Below are positions 13,653 through 23,840 of a DNA stretch of 64,000 nucleotides, in pieces. Source of the stretch: Rhypophila decipiens (lineage: Eukaryota > Ascomycota > Sordariomycetes > Sordariales > Naviculisporaceae); assembly GCA_033297075.1 (NCBI GenBank), contig MU858124.1, positions 107,435 through 171,434 of the forward strand, read 5' to 3'. Numbering within the stretch: position 1 is the first letter of the stretch; each line of letters opens with the position of its first letter. A model generated the notes under the pieces. That model was not told the origin of the DNA. It did no database searches and was given only the letters and a program-made list of their open reading frames with translations. The position numbers were made by a program, and so were the translations under genes.

Positions 13653-14267
13653 TGTTGCTGCTGCCGGATGCGTGGATCTAAAAAAGGACGAGAGAGAAAG
13701 AGAGACGAGACGTCGCGGACAGACAATTGATTGCGGCGTGCGGTGGTGGTAATGTCGCAATTGAATGAGGCCGACGTGATGGTGGACAAGAGTGGCTACG
13801 TTCGAAGCTTCAACCAGTGATGATAAATTTCTCGCCAAACCCCGGCAAGCCGGTTGCACTCAAGCTCGGAGCAGCTCGAGCAAGCTTGGATGGCCCGTGC
13901 GGCGTCACGTGAAGCCGGTGGGGCATTGATGACTGTCAGGTTCACTAACAGATGTTCTGCCAATTCGGCGCTTTACCTGTTAGTGGAGCTTGCCAAATAG
14001 TATCATCGTCGTCGTCATTGAATCATGGATATCAGAGCCAAAAGAGCCATGGACAAAGTTGAGCACATCAGACAACAAAAAAGAAACTCTGTCTGTAATA
14101 GCTATGGTGTATTTACAGGTCTAAACATCTACAGCTTGGTTTGGAAAGTTTGGAAGGCCTGCGTGCGATTTCTTTCGTGCATCCTTTCACCGCGAATACC
14201 TCGTCCAAGAAACAAAAGAAACAACTTTTACAGAACCAGCCATTGCGCCTCATTGGTAGCACCTTGC
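13653..14267. other. Intergenic, ACP promoter
   Basis: This 615-base gap separates the 5' end of the ACP gene from the 3' end of the complex I 23-kDa gene; both point left. It should hold the ACP promoter and the terminator of the upstream gene. I see no further gene. Confidence 0.6.
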
Positions 14268-15219
14268 TTATCTGTAGGGCGCATCCGCTCTGATAGCCGC
14301 AGCCAGCTCAGGCTCCCATTTGTCACCATTCGACAGCAATTTCTCTGGAAAGTAGGAATAAGATTAGCATGGAGCTTCAGAACCGAAACCGTAGCTAGAT
14401 AAAGAACCATACCCTTGTTGTAAAGCAACTCCTCGCGAGTCTCGGTGGCATATTCTGCATTGGGAGACTCGACGATGGCGTCGACAGGGCACGACTCCTG
14501 GCAGAAGCCGCAGTAGATGCACTTGGTCATGTCGATGTCGTAGCGGGTCGTCCGGCGGGATCCGTCAGCGCGCTCCTCGGCCTCGATGGTGATGGCCTGT
14601 GCCGGGCAGACAGCCTCGCAGAGCTTGCAGGCAATGCAACGCTCTTCGCCCGAAGGATATCTGCGCAGGGCGTGCTCGCCACGGAATCGGGGAGAGATGG
14701 GGCCCTGTAGAGATTGTCAATCTTGGTCCGTCCGAATGTCTTCTCTCGTCCATATTTCCTTGTCCGACTCCTTGATTCATGTGATCTTCCATAATAACTG
14801 AATCATCGTCCTACTCCGCTGCTGAGGAACGTACCTTCTCGAAGGGGTAGTAAATGGTATAACTGCATCATCCGCAATTCGTCAGTTCCACTCCATCCAA
14901 CAGCAACTGTCGATCCCGGGAATACTCACGGCGGTCTGAAGAACTGCTCCAGCAGCACGTACATGCCGCGCGCCATCTCGGTGAGCAAAAAGTACTTCCC
15001 CAGCTTGTCAAAGAGCGCCTCGGGCTCCTCATCCCACTTCCGTGGTGGCGGCAGACGGAATCCCTTGGGCGGCGGGCCCGAAGGTGTCGCGTAGCTTCTC
15101 CTCCATTGTTGCGCGATGAGCTGTGCAGTGACGGGTGTGGCGACGACTCGCCTCACGGCAGCTACCCGTGTGAGCTGGCGGGCCATCGAGGCCGTGGTGG
15201 TCGCTGTCGTGGGGAGCAT
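14268..15219 (-). CDS. NADH:ubiquinone oxidoreductase 23-kDa Fe-S subunit (NuoI/NDUFS8 family)
   Basis: Four exons read from right to left: 15219-14930, 14862-14835, 14704-14413, 14344-14268, giving 228 residues. The first 45 or so residues form an Arg/Ala/Thr-rich mitochondrial presequence ending near RRSYATP. Two ferredoxin-type [4Fe-4S] motifs follow: [12 protein letters not shown] (Cys129, 132, 135, 139) and [12 protein letters not shown] (Cys168, 171, 174, 178). These ligate clusters N6a and N6b, which pass electrons along the peripheral arm of complex I in the mitochondrial matrix. The C-terminus matches the family in length. Exon two is 28 bases. The start is the first in-frame ATG; upstream in-frame sequence has only a GTG. 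Confidence 0.96.
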
Positions 15220-15813
15220 ATTTATCGATTGGATGCGGGTTTTCGACGACGGTAGGACGACAGGGCGATTATTGCGTCGACAGAGGCTTCCCCGAGGCCA
15301 ATTGCGCAGGACTGGGCTGGATCCTGTCAAGGTTGAGGTCCGGGGCCGTATTAGAGTGGAGTGGAGAGCTCTTGAGCGAGTGGTGGCGGGAGTTTGGGGA
15401 GCTTTCACCGGGAGGCGAAGCTTTGACGTGATGGACTCCGGACGTTAGATCCCGGCTCTGAACGCTTGGGACAGCTGTGGGAATTTCAAGCCAGCTTGGA
15501 GCGGGATTACAATTCTGGGACTTTGATTGGCTGGCAAGCTTCAATGTGGGGTAGCTTTTGGTACCTTGTTCCTGAGTCTCACGTGATACCCCGGGCAGCA
15601 CTCACAGTGAGTCCAGGCTATTGATCATAAACTGCAGATGATGCACTTTGAGGTTTATGCTTATTATGATCTAAGTATTAGGGTATTTGAATTCACTCCT
15701 CAATTAAATCCGTCTCTCAAATTTCCAAATCTTGCGAAATCTTCTCAGATCTCTGCCAATATTCTGTCCTGCTGAGAATTCGATCCTTCCTCCTCATTCC
15801 TGCAAATTCGTCT
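15220..15813. other. Intergenic, promoter of 23-kDa subunit gene
   Basis: This gap of 594 bases lies between the start of the complex I gene and the 3' end of the next minus-strand gene. It contains an AT-rich patch near 15620-15760, probably the 3' UTR of the latter. No gene is seen. Confidence 0.55.
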
Positions 15814-17881
15814 TTAAAATTTCTTCTCCCAAGTCATCCACCAAACGCCCATATTAGCCGCAACGACCAAATCCAACATCTTGAGGCCCTCATCGTGAAT
15901 GATCAGCTTGCCCAGCTTCGCCCTCTTACCCCGATTCCCACCGCCGGCCTTTTCCCGTCCCAAACTCAGATCCATCGGCCCATCATCGTAATCCTCATCA
16001 TCCCAATCATCTTCGTCACTAGACCTCTCCCGCTGATCCAGCTTCAACAACTTGCTAAACCCCGTGTGCAACGAGGCATGGTGGTGTCCACTCCCTCCTT
16101 CACTCTCCCTTCTCTTATTGAACACATCGCCATTCGGGAGATTAAACCTTAGCTCGCTCACATTTTTGGCACCCAGAAACGCATTAGCAAGCGAATCGCG
16201 ACTCGGTTTCGCCGCCCCAGCCGAAGCAGAGAGCTGCGCATCTCGTCGAATGTTTTGCGCCATGGTCACCGGGTCGAACTTTGGATTCCTTCCTGTCAGT
16301 GTATGCCTACACTTGAGACTTCGCCCATTGCTGCTCGTCCGAAACTCGCACACCCCATCCCACGGACTGAGGAAGACATAGCCCCTCGGCTTGAGGCCTG
16401 GACCGGGTGTTGTGATGAGCGACTCGGGCTGGCCGCCTTCTGGCGCAGGACGATGCTGAGAATCGAAGGATGCATGGGCGGTTGAATCGACCGATCCCGT
16501 GGTGGACGCGCTTCCCTGCCGCTGGTGGAAACCCTTTCTCGGCGGCTGGAAACCCTCGGGCGGATATCCCTCGTCCGGGCTTTTAGACCGTGAGTGTTGG
16601 TCATGTCGCCGAAATGCGCCTTTCAGATTGGACGTCCAGGATTTGGAATACGCCATCATGATCTGGCGATGGAATCCTTCCTGTGGGATACGCAGGGTGT
16701 TGGTGGTCTTGGAGTTGTCTGCGTTCATGGCTGCCCGCCCGCGGAGTGCCTCCTCAAAGGTCTGGGCAGATTTGGGATGTGATGCTTCCACGCTAGCTAG
16801 AGTCGGCATGTTGCGGTATTTTGCGTAGCCAGACGTTTCGATGTGGATATCCATCCTCTGAGCCGTGGCCATGGACCCCATATCGTCTGGGTTCAGACTC
16901 GCATCTGCTTGCTCAGGGGTCGGGATGTTGGTCTCGAACGACGAGACCTTGCCGATATTCCATTGGTTTCCGGATGCTGGGTCGCGGCGAATAATGCTGA
17001 GAGAAAACGGCTGACAAGAGGGGCGCTTCCCGAGTTTATTCGGTGACCCAGGCCTGTACTTGATGTTGTTTGATGGTGAGTGGGACGAGAGCTGGACGGC
17101 TTGTGATGCACCATATGTCGGCGTAAGGGGTCGGTCTCTGGGTGAAGTAACTGGCATTCCTGAACCGTAGTTCTCCGGTGGTGCTTGGAGGCTCTGAGGT
17201 CGGGGGCCTAGCGGCTTGCGCATCGGTGGTGGTGAAGCCGACAAGGGGACGTTCATAAGTGGACGAGGGGGGAGCGGAGGCCCATCTATTGAAGCTGCAC
17301 TTGACTGTCTCGAATGAAACATGGGATTTGGTCGGTACCCGTCTGGATTCGGTTCTGGAAGCTGGGGGTCTGCTGGTGCACCAGGGTTCGCGCCGGACGT
17401 CGAAGGCCTCGAGTTGAGATAAGGTTGCGGCGCTGGCGGCGGAAGGGGCGCCGTGACCGAACCGCCCGAACCGCTCTTGTCAAGGTTTGGGACCTTGGCG
17501 GAAGCCGGCAAAGGCTTGCGGTGGATAACTTGTCTCGAGCTCTCACTGCTGGATCGAGGCGAGAGGGTATCCGGCCGCCGTTGCGGAGCTACCAACAGCT
17601 CATCTGCTGCCAAGTCGAGGTGAATGTAGTAAAGTGAATTAGCGACATCCTCAGAAGTCACGTTCTTTTTGTGTGGCCGGAACGTGGATAAAATGACATC
17701 TGTTGAGATGTTAGCGCATAACCATAGGGACGGATGTGAGAGGCATACCTCGTGTGCCCGGGACACGCGAGATGTAGAGAGTAAGTGACTCCCGAACATC
17801 TGGAAAATGAGGATATTGCGGCGGGTTTGCTGCGATTGAGTTGATGGCCGATAGTGACTTTGCCTCGACTTGCGTGCCCAT
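15814..17881 (-). CDS. Conserved fungal protein of unknown function, 672 aa
   Basis: Two exons: 17881-17749 and 17699-15814, joined across a 49-base intron with an ATG just after an in-frame TAG upstream. The N-terminal 90 residues look folded (helix/strand mix around LTLYISRVPGTRD and SLYYIHLD). A long Pro/Ser-rich, probably disordered linker follows (about residues 95-390). The C-terminal half looks folded again, with a Trp/Cys-containing segment (FLSPWDGVCEFR, then KCRHTLTGRNPKFDP), an acidic Asp/Glu run (DEDDWDDEDYDD) and a basic patch (NRGKRAKLGK). The last 25 residues are hydrophobic and Trp-rich (VVAANMGVWWMTWEKKF). I recognise no named domain. No signal peptide is visible. The architecture suggests a regulatory or scaffold protein, but that is a guess. 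Confidence 0.8.
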
Positions 17882-19968
17882 CCTGGATATCACCAGCTCT
17901 CGAACCTGACACTACTGACAAGAATTTTCCTCGCGCAAGAAACCGTTGTGAGCGAGTGTCTTCCGGCCTTCCGCAAATAATTATGAGCTTGTGGTAGGTG
18001 GCCGGCCACCGTTGGATGGGTGATGGGGTGCTACTAATGTATGCGCAAATCGGCGGGCCAACGGATAGGGGTCGGAGTCCTTGCGCGGAGCAAGACCGAG
18101 ACCAAAAGTAACCCGAGACCGGGAGATAGAAGTCAAAGGAAGAAAAATGTTTGCGTAGCGCTGTCGTAGAAGAAGTTGAAGCAAGTCGTCTCCGCGGGTC
18201 CAACCAACGATATGCGACGAGTCCGAATCCAGTTTCTTCGGAGGGAGACTGCCAACGTGGGGCTCGATCTTGGGTTCCAGAACAACTCACAGCTGAAATG
18301 GTGGTGGACTACAGTGCGTCAGCTATGTGGCTGGGGCTGAGTCCATCACTGTTGTTATTTTTGCCGCAAGCTTGCCCAACTCGAGCGCTCTGAAGCCGAT
18401 AGCTACCGGGCGCTAGTTGACGCAGAGTCAGGAGAGGGAGAGTGTCTTGGCAGGGCCCTTCAAAAAGACCTGTTTTGGGCAAGCTGTCCGCTGTCTCATC
18501 TCAAAAAGAAATATATCTCGGCTGCCTTTGTTTAATCCGTTCCAACGTGTTCGTCTCCAACGACGACGGGATGCCAGTGAATGAGGATGGATTGCCCCTC
18601 ATCCCAGGTTCCGATGAGGGGCCCTAATCATTCTGAATAGTGGGGTATCAGTCGAAACCGTGCCTGATCGGGCTGTGTCGGTCATGATTGAGTCGCGTCA
18701 AAGTATCCGCTGTTCCGCGATTGGAGTTTTGATCTGATGCCCAGAATAGGGGACAACTTGTCGTCATTGGAGCTTCTTTGGCGGCCCACTGAGAAGTGCT
18801 GGCAGTTGAAACAACCGCTGGACCTTGTGTCATGTCATGCCAAGAGCCCGGGAGACCCACTGTTAGGGCAAGGGGCTTTTTGATTCGATCCCCCCACCCT
18901 GTTTTCCTCCCAAACTGACATGATCATTCCTTGGCATGAACAAACATCACATCAAAGATCCAACTTGGAAAACACTTCAACGAAAAGATCGCACATCCTC
19001 ATCAAAGGAAGAGCTCAAACTCCGACCGTATCGAAGTTAGGGGACGTATATCTCAGCATTATATGTCTTTTATGTCGATAAAATGTAAGCAACCAGATCG
19101 TTTGGAAAGATCGATCTCATGAATGGAGAACCCGGGAGGAGCCGAGTCTCCGGGTCCCGGAGGCCCGAAACCGCAAATCATCAGCCTGCGGTGACATATT
19201 AGTTATAATTTTTCCTGGCGTTGGTGTTTAGCGCCTCTGTTGTTTTAACTTTTCTTTTCCAGCCACTACAAAACGCAAATCATCAGCAGGAAGAAGCACC
19301 ATGAGGATCCGATCAACCTCAATCTCTCAACTTCACAGCTACGAGATTCACCATGCTTACATGAAGAACCTTTCGATCTCGCACTCAGTCGGTCTTTTCG
19401 CCTTACTCGGCCCGTGCAGTGACTCTTCCTGTCTCTGAGCGACATTTCACTATGAAATCACCAACACTCTGAACGTCTTTGGTCATCAACATGGAACAGT
19501 TGGTTGTTGGGTTGATATACACAGCTAAACAAGTTTGGTATGAGCTGGGACATGATTGCCCTGGTCAAAGGCTTGCAGTGAGGCGTATGAGGTGTCTATG
19601 TTCATCTCAAATTGTTTTGTATGCGGTTAAAAGGAGTGAATATAATAATAACACCAGGTGAGTAGTATCCTTGTTGATCCATATTCCAGTTCATGCAAAT
19701 ACCCATACCGTTACCCATACCTGTCAATATGTTGTTTCCATCCTATCCTATATTCCTCTTTGTGTGCCGGATTCCAGGTTGTCATTCTCCCTTGGACCTA
19801 ACCACAAGTTCCTTCATTACTGAACCAGTTCTATCCAAGCCCATTGTCCGTCTCTCCCTTAGCAAAGAAACCCAGTGCCATCCAGATCAAATAGCAGATG
19901 CCCAACTCCTTTCAACGTTCCTTCAGTCCACAACCATCGAACGTCGTCGCCAAAACAGAATAAGAAGA
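17882..19968. other. Intergenic, 2.1 kb
   Basis: This holds the promoter of the unknown 672-residue gene at its left side and the 3' flank of the small secreted protein gene at its right. The frames are short and overlapping. I see no supported gene, tRNA or repeat. Confidence 0.5.
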
Positions 19969-20361
19969 TTACCAATCCCGATAAGGACAAGTAGCCTTAT
20001 ACGCCTTGATCCCACCATCAGGCCACCAGCACCCGCCCGTGCCAGAGACAATGCCCGGATCGGAGCATTCGAGCGTGTTGAACAAGGTGATCAAGCACTT
20101 TGGGTTCCAGAAGTCGACGCTGATGGCCGCGTAGGTCTGGTTGTTCCAGAACCGTCTGCACGACGTATCATCCGGCCCCAAGGATAGGGCGATCTGGTAC
20201 AGTTCCGGCGCGACGAGGGGACAGGCGGCTTGTGTGGAGATGTGGAACGCTCCCATTAAGGGGATGCGAGCGTCTAATTCCGGCTCTGGGATGGGAGCTG
20301 GTGCCGGGGCGGCGTTGGAGCCGAGCATGAGGGCCAAGGGGAGGAGAGATGTGAGTTGCAT
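19969..20361 (-). CDS. Small secreted six-cysteine protein
   Basis: This is a single exon of 130 residues starting at the only sensible ATG. The first 17-18 residues are a clear signal peptide (MQLTSLLPLALMLGS, then a small-residue cleavage zone), followed by a Pro/Ala-rich spacer (APAPAPIPEPE). The mature domain of about 100 residues has six cysteines (enough for three disulfides), several tryptophans and one N-glycosylation sequon (NQT). It ends in a GGCWWPDGG stretch and a final cysteine near the C-terminus. I recognise no family. Size, secretion and even cysteine number are the usual profile of fungal effectors or antimicrobial/structural secreted proteins, and function cannot be told from this. 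It stands alone in a gene-sparse region. Confidence 0.75.
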   Translation of the reverse strand: MQLTSLLPLALMLGSNAAPAPAPIPEPELDARIPLMGAFHISTQAACPLVAPELYQIALSLGPDDTSCRRFWNNQTYAAISVDFWNPKCLITLFNTLECSDPGIVSGTGGCWWPDGGIKAYKATCPYRDW

Positions 20362-21803
20362 TTTGGTTTTGGTTCTCTTGTTTGGAAGTATAAGATTGAT
20401 GTGTTGAATGTGTGACTAGATGTCTTTGATGCTTGTTTATGTGAAACTTGTTGATGGATCTGTCAGTTCGAGAAGACAAGTCTGGGGATTCCATGGGTTT
20501 TTATACAGGAAAACGGAGCATCTGATATAGACGGAAATACCCACCCGATCAGACTACGGTTATTGCAGGTAGGTATCCATCCAGTTCCGGGTGGTCAGTT
20601 TATCACCTGCATAGGCAAATCACAATTTCGGACATTTTTCTCGTATTCTCAGCCCACGGGCCGTTGAGGGGAGCCTCCACATCGGCTGTGCCAAGCCACC
20701 GCCCAAACTGGTGATGTCTGTGGATAGAAATCAGGGTGGGCGAATAGAAATGCTCCGCCGTCCAGCCATCAACGAGTCTGCTGACCCGAATATTGAGAGA
20801 CACATAACGTTACCCTGTCAGTGTTTTCGCTCTCCTAGCCTTTATTCGTTTGGGTCTGGATAGTAACAAGTTCATAGGCTGGTAAATATGGAAACAAAGG
20901 AGGCTCGTTCGGGCCGATGTTCTCCGATGGGCTGCAGGCCGAGTCTCGGAGTCATGAGAACTTCACGTTTTCATGATATCGGTCTCTTCTCGGTGTGTTC
21001 TTATTGGGTGTTGATATGCAACTTGCGGTGTACAATATGTATTTGAGTAGGTTATAAATGACACTGCCTGTTGATAACTAGGCAGTTAGAATGAATACCT
21101 GACGGTGGTATTGGATCAAGTTAGAACCAAAGCCTAGATGAACATGGAAAACGGAATCTGTGTTTGGTACGTCACCCTCTTGAACAAGTGTTATTGTCTT
21201 TCTGGGATACTCCTTCTAGTGATCATCTGCATCATCTTGCATCAAAACTCCGAGCAAGTCAGAAAACGCCATAGTCGGGCATCAGGTGACCCGCTTCCAG
21301 AACGTGGTGTGAAACCCAGAGCTTAGTTCTCCCTGAACCATCGAAGGGTGTAGCACTGGGAGCTCTGATACATTCGGGGGGGCTGGGTCAAGGGGGGCTG
21401 AGCGTCTGTCATTTAATACCGTTGTAGAACACTTTGCTAGGGATAGAGAAGTAAAGCAGAGAATCGTATTTTGCTGGTGAAGTGTAACAATCTGATGGAC
21501 AGAGGAGATACAGCTGACATCTCTCCCGAGATTCCCAATAAGAGCTTTACGGTCGAACAGTACGCTTGGCAGATCTTGGGACGTTACTAATATAATCACA
21601 ACATGCGTATCTGTATCGTTACTGTCGTGATCGGAGCCAAGAAAGAAACAAGAAGGCCTAAAGAACTGCTAGATCATTTGAATAAAATTATAAACGACAC
21701 ACAAAGCAGCGATTTGGCAACTAATTATAACGTCAAATACCACAACCGAAAAGCCCATTGCTCAGGGAATAATATGCAGAGCGAGCTACCATGTTGGTCT
21801 CAA
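20362..21803. other. Intergenic, 1.4 kb
   Basis: This is the promoter side of the secreted protein gene (left) and the 3' flank of the interrupted membrane-protein gene (right). No gene, RNA or repeat is supported. Confidence 0.5.
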
Positions 21804-22842
21804 TCACGAGACTCCCACACCACCAAAGATACCTGTTGAGAAGGGTCAGCCATTGTTATAGCGAGGCTGGACGTCCGGCTTCTGACTGCTTACCTAGGAG
21901 AGGAAATACTGTCCACATAACAATCTGGGTGCCAAGCTTCGGAGGGCACCATCTGTCAGACAGACCTGATTTCAGCGTCTACACGATCACAAACAAACAC
22001 AAGATTCAAAGTAACCAACTCTTGGACAAGCAAGGAGTAACTCACCTCTCTCCAGCCCCAGTTATCAACACCACAAAAAATGATCCAGCTCACAATATAC
22101 GCCGGGAAGGCAAAGAACATGAGCTGAACCTAGTTCCACAGCCGGTTCCCAAAGGAATTAGATATCCGAATACCATGCCAGCTCGTCATGTCAAACAACT
22201 TTCCGCCAGTAGAATCATACGGCCTAGACATGAATATAATAATCCCCGTCACGATGGTCGTCATCCCCAACCCGATAAGCATGAACACGGCGATAGCGAT
22301 GAAGCCGCTGTCACCAAAGGCCGTCTTATAACCCCTGGCGACTACCCAGCACGCCGCCATGAGTTGCAACACCACCTCCGTGACAGCACTGGATAGCATG
22401 GAGTACATCCACGGGTACTCATCTTTGAGGACCACAAACGCGGCGGCTGTGCTCATTGCGATCAGCGAGATGCGTGGCCGGATCAGATAGAGCATCACGA
22501 CGTCTTCGACGCGGATGTGTTCGTACCCAGGGGTTGCGTGGATGACGGCGCCGCAGGCGACATTGGCTAGTATCTGCATCACTATAGACGGGATCCAGTT
22601 GTACAAGATGGTCTTTGTCCGCCCCTTCTTGGCCAGCTTGTTACATGTGAGTCTGTTGAGAATAGGTCGGCACCCGATGATCACGCCGATTACGGTGACA
22701 ATTGCGTTGGCGATGATGAAGCCGATGAAGGTATCGCGTGTGGCGGGGCATTCGGGGTAGATGGATGGATCGGATATGGTTGGGTATATGGTCCATCGCG
22801 AAGGGAACTTGGAATCACTTGTGGGAGGGTAGTAAGTTGGGT
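21804..22842 (-). pseudogene. Multi-pass membrane protein gene with internal TAG
   Basis: Reading right to left, one long exon runs from about 22842 to 22046, followed by 21978-21894 and 21832-21804. The splice sites are canonical and the phases match exactly, ending with TGA at 21804. The translation starts in a soluble Pro/Tyr-rich N-terminal part with a CPATRDTFIGF motif and continues through about seven hydrophobic spans. This resembles a family of uncharacterised fungal membrane proteins. The long exon is interrupted by TAG at 22130-22132, between spans five and six, yet the frame continues on both sides with hydrophobic, family-like sequence (LMFFAFPAYIVSWIIF). An intron removing the TAG would need a donor in phase 0, and the only one nearby (GTGACG) is poor. 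A CAG-to-TAG change fits. The first exon, with the start codon, is not found with confidence; an ATG at 22950 is a candidate but its frame does not join cleanly. Confidence 0.65.
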
Positions 22843-23840
22843 CTGTAGGGGGCGGGTCTCCATAGAATTACATGGTTTTGGACAAGTCTGTGTTACTAGT
22901 AGTGGGTTTCCGTAGATTTCATCAAGCTTTCGCACAGCTTCATTAAACATCGTCTCTCTGTCAATGCCGGGACTAGAGTGCTAAGTAACTACCTAAATAT
23001 CCACGTCAATGACCGATAAAATGCCAAGAAATCACTCATTCCTGGATGTCTGCGAGATCAGCTTCAACATTCGCCACCACCTGGATACAGAAAATGAGGC
23101 TTGAAGTCTGGTGACAGTGGGCTGATGAGCTGCTGTTAGTAGTGGGCTGAACTCCGTTTCCCCATCTTCGATGGCTGAACCCTCAGCCCACGCAACGCCT
23201 CAAGACTTATCATAGGCAGGTAAAAGAATGAAGGGGGGTTGGAAAGGAGACTCAAATTCCCCAAGTCGCACCACGTCCAGGGTCCAGAGCTCATATCATA
23301 TTTAGCACAGGCTGTGTGCAACAGGCTGAAGATACGCGGGAGTAAACTTTTACTTACCATGCCCCAGAATCAACTTCGGAACCCTCGAAATGGCCACACC
23401 ATTGCATATACACGTTATAGTGGCTATTACAGGACGACTTGTGTCAAGATGGGGAGAAACTGATCGATATAAGAGCCTTTCGCCGTCACTTCATAAAGTC
23501 CGTCATGCGGATTATGCGGCCGTCATGAGATGCATGCATGGAGCCAGGGAACTGGCAATGGTGATAAGAAATTTAGCTGGACAATGATTGACCTTTTTCT
23601 CGTGCTCACTGTTCGTGTTTTATTGCAATACGGGGTAAAGAGTCGTGACTTGGACTGATCTGCGCTAACCCGTTTGGTAATATTGGGAGGGAAATGCAGG
23701 CCCGCGGATGCAGGGGTCTGGTTCAGCTGGAACGCGAATCTCCAATTCTCCATTCTGGCATTCACCATGATGATGTTGCGAGTTTGAAGGGCCATCGTGA
23801 AAAGACCGTTCCCTGTGTCGCGCCTGTCTTGGTTATCGCC
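22843..23840. other. Intergenic between divergent genes
   Basis: This 1-kb gap separates the 5' side of the interrupted membrane-protein gene from the HET-domain gene. The missing first exon of the membrane-protein gene should lie in its left 150 bases. An in-frame ATG at 23694 upstream of the HET start is possible but less likely. Nothing else is supported. Confidence 0.5.

Noticed and set aside
16561..16577. A fifth CGGA-N9-TCCG match
   Set aside because: It lies inside the coding exon of the unknown 672-residue protein, and about one chance match is expected in 64 kb. It serves as background for the promoter sites.
22090..22180. An intron hiding the TAG at 22130 (donor GTATTC, acceptor AACTAG, 44 bases, with a CTAAT branch)
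   Set aside because: It would change the reading frame and lose the hydrophobic continuation. Only a frame-keeping event fits, and no phase-0 donor of quality is near.
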